A stretch of 64,000 bases of DNA from Mycobacterium mantenii. GTDB taxonomy: Bacteria > Actinomycetota > Actinomycetes > Mycobacteriales > Mycobacteriaceae. How positions within the stretch are numbered: the stretch's first letter is position 1; each line of letters starts with the position of its first letter. Below are positions 58,441-64,000 of this stretch, one piece after another. The translations under genes and the position numbers were made by a program. The stretch is from NCBI RefSeq assembly GCF_010731775.1, contig NZ_AP022590.1, forward strand, positions 5,766,001 to 5,830,000, written 5' to 3'. The notes under the pieces were generated by a model. The model had not been told where the DNA came from. It saw nothing but the letters and a program-made list of their open reading frames with translations, and made no database searches.

Positions 58441-59148
58441 ATGACGGAAGAGCCGCCGCTGAATGCCCAGCTTGATGGGAACGTGGCCGGCACGCCGTCT
58501 GCGCAGGCCGGACCGGCGGCCCGCCCGGTTCCGAAGCCGGCCAAACCCCGGCTGTTGCAGGACGGCCGGGACATGTTCTGGTCCCTGATTCCGCTGGTCA
58601 TCGGGTGCATCGTGCTGGCCGGGATGCTGGGCATGTGCTCGTTTCAGCTCGGCAACCACGAAGGCCCCGTCCCGCGCTATGACGCGGGGGCGGCCCTGCG
58701 TGCGGACGCTGCCACGCTCGGCTTTCCCATCCGCCAACCGCAGCTGCCCGCCGGCTGGCAGGCCAACTCCGGCCACCGCGGCGGTATCCAGGGCGGGCGG
58801 ACCGATCCCGCCGGCGGTCAACGGGTGAACGCGCCCGTCTCGGTCGTCGGCTACATCAGTCCGACCGGGATGTATCTGAGCCTGACCCAGAGCAACGCCG
58901 ATGAGGACAAGCTCGTCAATTCGATTCATCAGTCCGCCTACCCGACCGGAACGGTCGACGTCGGTGGGACCAGGTGGGTGGTCTATCAGGGTTCCGGCCA
59001 GAACGGCGCGGACGCCGAGCCGGTATGGACGACCCGGCTGGGTGGCCCGAGCGGCGCCCAAATTGCGATAACCGGCGCCGGAAACACCGATCAATTCCGT
59101 ACGCTGGCGTCGGCGACGCAATCGCAACCGCCTTTGCCAAGCCGCTAG
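58441..59148 (+). CDS. DUF4245 membrane protein (Rv1100 homologue)
   Basis: A 235-residue protein with a Pro/Ala-rich cytoplasmic N-terminus, one transmembrane helix (about 49-66, [18 protein letters not shown]) and an extracytoplasmic domain with short beta-rich stretches ([40 protein letters not shown]). It is the actinobacterial DUF4245 family, conserved next to glpX. The ATG at 58441 has GGGG 4 bp upstream, a poor ribosome binding site, so it could be leaderless. Function unknown. The next gene, a hydrolase, starts 31 bp after its stop. Confidence 0.87.
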   Translation: MTEEPPLNAQLDGNVAGTPSAQAGPAARPVPKPAKPRLLQDGRDMFWSLIPLVIGCIVLAGMLGMCSFQLGNHEGPVPRYDAGAALRADAATLGFPIRQPQLPAGWQANSGHRGGIQGGRTDPAGGQRVNAPVSVVGYISPTGMYLSLTQSNADEDKLVNSIHQSAYPTGTVDVGGTRWVVYQGSGQNGADAEPVWTTRLGGPSGAQIAITGAGNTDQFRTLASATQSQPPLPSR

Positions 59149-59178
59149 CCCGCCCGCGCAAGCAAAGGGATCGTCAAC

Positions 59179-59976
59179 GTGACTGCACCAGAGGCTGATC
59201 TGTCCGGATGGTCGGTGGCACCGTTCAGCGGTGGCGGATACACCCATGACATCTACCGCAAGGGCAGCGGCCCCGGGGTGGTGCTGATCCCCGAACTCCC
59301 CGGGATCCATCCCGGTGTGCTCGCCTTGGGTAATCACCTGGTGGACAACGGCTTCACCGTCGCGATGCCGTCATTGTTCGGCGAACCGGGCAAGGCCAAG
59401 ACGGCCGGCTACATCCTCGGCAGCATCGGGCGAGCCTGTGTGGCAAGGGAATTCGCCGCGCTGGCACTGAACAAGCAGCGACCGGTGGCGTTGTTCCTGC
59501 GTGCGCTGGCCAGCGACCTCAACGCATCGACGCCGGGCAAGGGCGTCGGCGTGATCGGCCAGTGCTTCACCGGCGGGTTCGCGCTGGCCGCCGCGGTCGA
59601 CGACAGCGTGCTGGCGCCGGTGCTCTCGCAGCCGTCGGTCCCGTTCCCGCTGGGCGCCGCACGGCGCCGCGACCCCGGCCTGAGCGAATCCGAGCTGACC
59701 ACCGTGGCCGACCGGTGCGCCAACGACGGCTTGTGCGCCATGGGCCTGCGGTTCAGCGAGGACAAGATGGCACCCGGCGAGCGGTTCGCGACGCTCAAGC
59801 AGCGCCTCGGTAACGCCTTCGAGGTGATCGACATCGATTCGGGCCCCGGCAATCAGCACGGCTTCGGCAAGATGGCGCACTCGGTGCTCACCGACGAGGT
59901 CCGCGAAGTCGACGGCCATCCCGCCTACGAGGCCCGCAAGCGAGTGGTCGAGTTCCTCACGCAACGCCTTTTCTAA
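59179..59976 (+). CDS. Dienelactone hydrolase family protein
   Basis: A 265-residue alpha/beta hydrolase from GTG 59179. PELPGIHPGVLALGNHLVDN carries the oxyanion-side loop, GQCFTGGFALAAAV is the Cys-nucleophile elbow (GxCxGG), and DIDSGPGNQHGFGKMAH supplies the His. It is a paralogue of the protein at 16056-16811. The N-terminus has no signal peptide. It lies 31 bp after the DUF4245 gene and 28 bp before the carboxylesterase, so all three may be cotranscribed. Substrate unknown; a xenobiotic or lipid ester role is possible. Confidence 0.88.
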   Translation: MTAPEADLSGWSVAPFSGGGYTHDIYRKGSGPGVVLIPELPGIHPGVLALGNHLVDNGFTVAMPSLFGEPGKAKTAGYILGSIGRACVAREFAALALNKQRPVALFLRALASDLNASTPGKGVGVIGQCFTGGFALAAAVDDSVLAPVLSQPSVPFPLGAARRRDPGLSESELTTVADRCANDGLCAMGLRFSEDKMAPGERFATLKQRLGNAFEVIDIDSGPGNQHGFGKMAHSVLTDEVREVDGHPAYEARKRVVEFLTQRLF

Positions 59977-60003
59977 GTTCGTTTCAGGAGATTTTGTACG
60001 CGT

Positions 60004-61548
60004 ATGGCGATCGACGACCTTGTGGTCGACACCGACTACGGCCCGGTCCGGGGCATCGAGGACGACGGTGTCAAGGCGTGGAAGGGCATTCGGTACGCGG
60101 CGGCCCCCGTGGGCGAGCTGCGTTTCCGGGCGCCTCAACCGCCCGCGCGGTGGACCGAGGTCGCCGACGCCACCGCTTTCGGGCCCGCCTGCCCGCAACC
60201 CGTATTCCCCAACATGCCATTGGATTTGGGCGCGGCGCAGGGCGAAGACTGCCTGCGGCTCAACATCTGGGCGTCCTCTGACACCCGGACCGGTGATGCC
60301 AAAGCGGTGATGCTTTGGGTGCACGGCGGCGCCTACGTCCTGGGGTCGAGCAGCCAGACGCTCTATGACGGCCGCAGACTGGTCAGCCACGGCGACGTCG
60401 TCGTGGTGAGCGTCAACTACCGGCTCGGGGCGCTCGGCTTTCTCGACCTGTCGTCGGTCGACAGCGCAGGGCGGCATTTCGACTCGAATGTCGGGCTCCG
60501 CGACGTGCTGGCGGCGCTGGCGTGGGTGCGCGACAACATCGCTGCCTTCGGCGGCGATCCGCAGCGGGTCACGCTGTTCGGCGAGTCCGCCGGGGCCGGG
60601 ATAGTCACCACGCTGCTGGCCAGCCCGCCGGCCAGGGGGCTGTTCGCCAGGGCGATCGCGCAAAGCTCGCCGGCCACTTCCGTTTACGACCGCGAACGCG
60701 CCGGACGGGTGGCCCAGGCCTTCCTCGACCGGCTGGGAGTCTCGCCGTCGGAATCCCAGCGACTGGTCGACATGCCGATGAGCGCGATCTTGGCCGCGTC
60801 GCAACAGGTGTTCGACGAAGTGCCGGTGCGCAACCCGGGAACGCTGGCCTTCGTCCCGATCGTCGACGGCGACGTGCTGACCGACTACCCGGTCAAGCTC
60901 GCGCAAGAGGGCCGCTCACATCCGGTCCCGCTGATCATCGGCACCAACAAACACGAGGCGGCGCTCTTCCGGTTGATGCGGTCGCGGCTGATGCCGATCA
61001 CTCCGAGCGCGATCACGTCGATGTTCAACCAGATCGCCGCCGAACAACCCGATCTGCAGTTGCCCACCGAAGAAGTAATCGGCTCGGCGTATTCGCGAAT
61101 GCGGCGCAAGGCAAGGATTTTGAGCATCGCGACCGACGTCGGCTTCCGGATGCCGTCGGTGTGGCTGGCCGAGGGGCACAGCCGGGTGGCGCCGGTGTAT
61201 CTGTACCGGTTCGATTACGCCACCCCGATAATGAAGCTGCTGTTGGTCAACGCCGCGCACGCCACCGAACTGCCTTACGTCTGGGGCACTCTCGGGGCGC
61301 CCAGGGATCCCACGCTGAAGCTCGGCGGTGCCAAAACCGCCAAGGCGGTATCCAAGAGGGTGCGCACCCGATGGATCAATTTCGCCGCGCACACGAAGCC
61401 CGCGGGCCCGGCCGGCGAGCCGGAATGGACGCCGTATGCGGGGAACGACCGTTCCTGCCTGATCATCGACCGCAGCGACGCCGTCGCGCACGACGTCGAC
61501 GCCAACATCCGCGCGGCGTGGGGCAGCGAAATGGTGAGCTTCCGCTAG
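60004..61548 (+). CDS. Type B carboxylesterase (PnbA-like)
   Basis: A 514-residue carboxylesterase/cholinesterase-like hydrolase. GEDCLRLNIWAS is the EDCLxLNI signature, WVHGGAYVLGSS is the oxyanion loop, and TLFGESAGAGIVTTLL carries the nucleophile Ser. The acid and His lie in the expected later regions (GTNKHEAALF and NAAHATELPYVWGTL). It is full length and unbroken; in H37Rv the orthologue is split into two fragments, Rv1104 and Rv1105, from memory. The stop overlaps the convergent Rv1106c homologue by 3 bp (CTAG shared). Confidence 0.92.
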   Translation: MAIDDLVVDTDYGPVRGIEDDGVKAWKGIRYAAAPVGELRFRAPQPPARWTEVADATAFGPACPQPVFPNMPLDLGAAQGEDCLRLNIWASSDTRTGDAKAVMLWVHGGAYVLGSSSQTLYDGRRLVSHGDVVVVSVNYRLGALGFLDLSSVDSAGRHFDSNVGLRDVLAALAWVRDNIAAFGGDPQRVTLFGESAGAGIVTTLLASPPARGLFARAIAQSSPATSVYDRERAGRVAQAFLDRLGVSPSESQRLVDMPMSAILAASQQVFDEVPVRNPGTLAFVPIVDGDVLTDYPVKLAQEGRSHPVPLIIGTNKHEAALFRLMRSRLMPITPSAITSMFNQIAAEQPDLQLPTEEVIGSAYSRMRRKARILSIATDVGFRMPSVWLAEGHSRVAPVYLYRFDYATPIMKLLLVNAAHATELPYVWGTLGAPRDPTLKLGGAKTAKAVSKRVRTRWINFAAHTKPAGPAGEPEWTPYAGNDRSCLIIDRSDAVAHDVDANIRAAWGSEMVSFR

Positions 61549-62645
61549 GCGGATGCCTTGTCCGCCAGCGTTTGTCGCTTCATCTGGTCGAACATCTCGA
61601 CGTAGTACGACAGGCATTCCGACAGCGCCTGCTCGGTGGTGAACAGGGGCTGATAACCGAGGTCGCGGGACGCCTTGGCGATGGAGAAGAAGTTGTCCAG
61701 GTACAGCCGCTCGACGGCGAGCGGCTCGAGCAGCGGCGCCGGTATGCCGAACCGGAAATGCAGCCGCTGCCAACCCGTCATCGCCGCGCGCACGATGGGG
61801 CCGTTCACCCGGACCCGTGGCCACTTCTCGCCGCAGGCCTCGACCACCGGCCTGGCGAACTCGAACATGTTGATCGGCTCGGCGTCGTTGATGAAGTACG
61901 CCTGGCCGGGCGCGGTGCCACCCGGGGTCAGATGCTCGGCAGCCAGGATGAAACCGTGAATCAGGTTGTGCACGTATGAGTTATCCAACCGGGCCGATTT
62001 GCGGCCGATCAGCACCTTGACGTGCCCGGCGATCACGCTCTCGAACAGCTTGCGGAACATCGTCTGATCGCCCCGGCCCCAGATGCCGCTGGGCCGAATC
62101 GCACACGTCAACAGGCCGCCAACACCGTTCTGGCCCAACACGAATCGCTCGGCGATCACTTTGGTCTCGGTATACAGGTCGTTGAACCGGTCGGTGTAAG
62201 GCAGCGTCTCGTCGCCGCCGGCGATGTTCTGGCCGCCCATCACGACGCTGTTGGACGAGGTGTAGACGAAGCGCTGCACCCCGGCCGCCTGCCCGGCGCG
62301 GACCAGGTTCTCGGTGCCCCCGACGTTGACGCCGAAGCTGCGCTGCCGGTACTCGTCGGTCACCGACGCACCGCCCATCAGGTCGATGATCGCCGCGGTG
62401 TGGAAGACGGTGTCGATACCGTCGACCGCTTGGGCGCACGCGGCCGTGTCGGTGATGTCGCCCTGCAGCACCTCCAGCCGCGGGTGTGGCGGCAGCGGCG
62501 AGGGCGCGCGGTCGAAGGAGCGGACCTGATGCCCGCGGTCGAGCAGGGTGGTTACCAGGTTCGCGCCGACGAATCCGGAGCCCCCGGTGACCAGGACGCG
62601 GCCGAGTTCGGCCGTCAGCGATGCATCACCCATGTCTGAGAGCAT
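61545..62645 (-). CDS. 3-beta-hydroxysteroid dehydrogenase-like protein (Rv1106c)
   Basis: A 366-residue extended-SDR oxidoreductase. The Rossmann motif is VTGGSGFVGANLV near the N-terminus, with YTSSNSVVMGG and the catalytic Tyr and Lys in NDLYTETKVIAERFVL. Rv1106c of M. tuberculosis oxidises cholesterol and 3-beta-hydroxy steroids with NAD+, initiating sterol ring oxidation. ATGs at 62663, 62645 and 62633 are in frame; 62645 (MLSDMGDASL) matches the M. tuberculosis start best. Its stop codon overlaps that of the convergent carboxylesterase. Confidence 0.93.
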   Translation of the reverse strand: MLSDMGDASLTAELGRVLVTGGSGFVGANLVTTLLDRGHQVRSFDRAPSPLPPHPRLEVLQGDITDTAACAQAVDGIDTVFHTAAIIDLMGGASVTDEYRQRSFGVNVGGTENLVRAGQAAGVQRFVYTSSNSVVMGGQNIAGGDETLPYTDRFNDLYTETKVIAERFVLGQNGVGGLLTCAIRPSGIWGRGDQTMFRKLFESVIAGHVKVLIGRKSARLDNSYVHNLIHGFILAAEHLTPGGTAPGQAYFINDAEPINMFEFARPVVEACGEKWPRVRVNGPIVRAAMTGWQRLHFRFGIPAPLLEPLAVERLYLDNFFSIAKASRDLGYQPLFTTEQALSECLSYYVEMFDQMKRQTLADKASA

Positions 62646-62706
62646 AACTGCAACGTGTTCCAAGTTGGCAAAGAGTTTTCAACCAAGACCCCCGATATCA
62701 CCGAAT

Positions 62707-62973
62707 TCAGCCATCCTCGGCCTCGCCCGCCGCGAGCGCATCCTCGATTTTCTTGCGAGCTCCAGCTAAGTGCTCTTCGCAGCGTTTAGCCAGCTGTTCG
62801 CCTCTTTCCCATAGCTTCAGCGACTCATCGAGGTCCAAACCGCCCTGCTCCAGCACGCGGACGACCTCGATCAGTTCGTCCCGGCACGCCTCATAGCCCA
62901 GATGACTAATAGGTGTAATGACTTCGCCCTCGTTCGGGGCGGGGGAGCCGTCCCCGCCGTTCTTACCCGCCAT
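62707..62973 (-). CDS. xseB: Exodeoxyribonuclease VII small subunit
   Basis: An 88-residue helical subunit of exonuclease VII, several copies of which bind one Xse[21 protein letters not shown] and [20 protein letters not shown] form the conserved helix-turn-helix-like hairpin with the G-x-L-x-L-D-E-S motif; the C-terminus is acidic. The start at 62973 overlaps xseA by 11 bp, so the two are translationally coupled, and it matches Rv1107c. It is followed at 62645 by the Rv1106c homologue on the same strand. Confidence 0.93.
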   Translation of the reverse strand: MAGKNGGDGSPAPNEGEVITPISHLGYEACRDELIEVVRVLEQGGLDLDESLKLWERGEQLAKRCEEHLAGARKKIEDALAAGEAEDG

Positions 62974-64000
62974 CGGTCCGTCCTTCGCTCACGGCGGCCA
63001 CGGCGCCGTCGGCCACCCGCACCCGCAGCCGCGTGCCCGCCGGCGCGTCATCGACCGAACGGAGCACGTGGCTCGTCGTCGCCCCGATGGCTTGCACGGT
63101 GGTTTGCACGATGGCGTAACCACGGGCCAGCGTCGCCGCCGGCCCCAACGTCGCCAGCCGCGCGCTCAGGTGGCCGACCCGCTCGGTCTCGGTGGCGGCC
63201 AGCCGGGTGATGTCCCGGCGAATCGCCGACCGCGCCCGGTGCACCTCGTCGGCACGCGCCGTCAACGCCGCCAGCGGCTCGGCCAGCACCGGGCGGCTGC
63301 GGATCTGGGCCAGCGCCCGCTGCTCGCGGGACACCCAGTTGCGCAACGCCTGCGCGCTGCGCCGGCGCAGGTCGTCGACCAGCCGCTGCTCGGCGGCGGT
63401 GTCGGGCACCACCTTCTTCGCCGCGTCGGTGGGCGTGGCCGCTCGCAAATCGGCGACCAGATCGCACAGCGGGTTGTCGGGTTCGTGGCCGACCGCGCTG
63501 ATCACCGGGGTGCGGCAGGCCGCGATGGCGCGGCACAGCGTCTCGTCGGAGAACGGGAGCAGATCCTCCACGCTGCCGCCGCCTCGGGCGATCACGATGA
63601 CGTCGACCTCGCCGTCACGATCGAGTTCGCCTAGCGCCCCGACGATCTGGGCGACCGCGTTGGGGCCTTGGACCGCGGTGTTGCGCACCGCGAACCGCAC
63701 GCCGGGCCAGCGTGCGGTCGCCACGGTCGTCACGTCGTGCTCGGCGGCGCTGGCCCGGCCGGTGATCAGGCCAATCATGTTGGGCAGGAAGGGGATCGGC
63801 CGCTTGAGCCGCGGATCGAAAAGCCCTTCGGCATCCAGCAGCCGGCGCAGCCGATCGATGCGGGCCAGCAGCTCGCCCACGCCGACAGCGCGAATCTCGG
63901 TGAGCCGCAAGGAGAATGTGCCCCGGCCCGTGTAAAAAGACGGCTTGCCGCGCACCACAACCTGCGTGCCCTCGGCCAGCTTCACCGGCGCGTTCAGCAC
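62963..64000 (-). CDS. xseA: Exodeoxyribonuclease VII large subunit, N-terminus cut by window edge
   Basis: The 345 visible residues cover most of XseA, the catalytic subunit that degrades single-stranded DNA in both directions. The N-terminal OB-fold is only partly present at the window edge ([20 protein letters not shown]), and the true start lies to the right. The catalytic block is [17 protein letters not shown] and [20 protein letters not shown] (with T-D-A-A following), and a long coiled coil (about 225-300, [20 protein letters not shown]) binds the small subunit. The codon at 64000 reads GTG by chance. Matches Rv1108c. Confidence 0.93.
   Translation of the reverse strand: MLNAPVKLAEGTQVVVRGKPSFYTGRGTFSLRLTEIRAVGVGELLARIDRLRRLLDAEGLFDPRLKRPIPFLPNMIGLITGRASAAEHDVTTVATARWPGVRFAVRNTAVQGPNAVAQIVGALGELDRDGEVDVIVIARGGGSVEDLLPFSDETLCRAIAACRTPVISAVGHEPDNPLCDLVADLRAATPTDAAKKVVPDTAAEQRLVDDLRRRSAQALRNWVSREQRALAQIRSRPVLAEPLAALTARADEVHRARSAIRRDITRLAATETERVGHLSARLATLGPAATLARGYAIVQTTVQAIGATTSHVLRSVDDAPAGTRLRVRVADGAVAAVSEGRTDGG

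Overview
The window is chromosomal DNA of a Mycobacterium, most likely a slow-growing non-tuberculous species. It is GC-rich, with many GTG starts. It encodes paired PE/PPE and ESX-5-type WXG100 proteins, mycothiol S-conjugate amidase and the short-chain Z-prenyl synthase. From about 3 kb to the right edge the gene order follows M. tuberculosis H37Rv from trcS (Rv1032c) to xseA (Rv1108c). Rv numbers are cited from memory; no search was run. The PE_PGRS genes that interrupt this stretch in H37Rv are absent, which fits an M. avium/simiae-like genome better than the M. tuberculosis complex.

Left part (1-19.4 kb), the accessory-rich end. It holds the 5' portion of kdpA (running off the left edge), an SDR gene followed by a 28-codon ORF resembling ribosomal protein bL37, and the trcRS two-component operon. 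Next is a complete IS3-family element (5395-6755) with 22-bp inverted repeats, a 3-bp target duplication and a frameshifted orfB, then a PPE pseudogene. A minus-strand PE-PPE-esxJ-esxI operon ends in a strong intrinsic terminator. After that come a DUF732 secreted protein, a SAM methyltransferase, a tRNA-Leu(UAA) with an unusually short variable loop, a Ser/Thr kinase, a remnant of a second methyltransferase, and a run of small-molecule and DUF genes ending in Rv1057, the beta-propeller gene known as a TrcR target in M. tuberculosis. A 10-bp motif (TGAGAATTCT) lies upstream of both trcR and the Rv1057 homologue.

Middle part (19.4-47.4 kb). Lipid genes: fadD14, two patatin-like hydrolases, echA8, echA9, fadA3, a GDSL esterase, lipU and the Rv1069c hydrolase. 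Sulfur genes: cysteine dioxygenase plus rhodanese, cbs plus metB (transsulfuration), and mca (mycothiol detoxification). Also greA, pra, the thioredoxin-fold DUF255 protein, a hemolysin III-like protein and the Z-FPP synthase. A 56-bp tandem repeat (five copies) follows the DUF255 gene, and a single inverted copy of the same element lies between metB and greA.

Right part (47.4-64 kb), core metabolism and envelope: coaA, glyA1, desA2, a probable phoAT-phoH2 toxin-antitoxin-like pair, a polysaccharide deacetylase, a membrane class III nucleotide cyclase (not at this position in H37Rv), Rv1097c, fum, glpX, Rv1100, a dienelactone hydrolase, an intact carboxylesterase (split as Rv1104/Rv1105 in H37Rv), a 3-beta-HSD-like dehydrogenase, xseB and the start of xseA (off the right edge).

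I found no CRISPR array, prophage or biosynthetic cluster. The most distinctive signals are the shared trcR/Rv1057 motif, the unusual tRNA-Leu with its flanking duplicated methyltransferase fragment, the dispersed and tandem 56-bp repeat, the bL37-like mini-gene, and the PE and PPE proteins that share one C-terminal tail.
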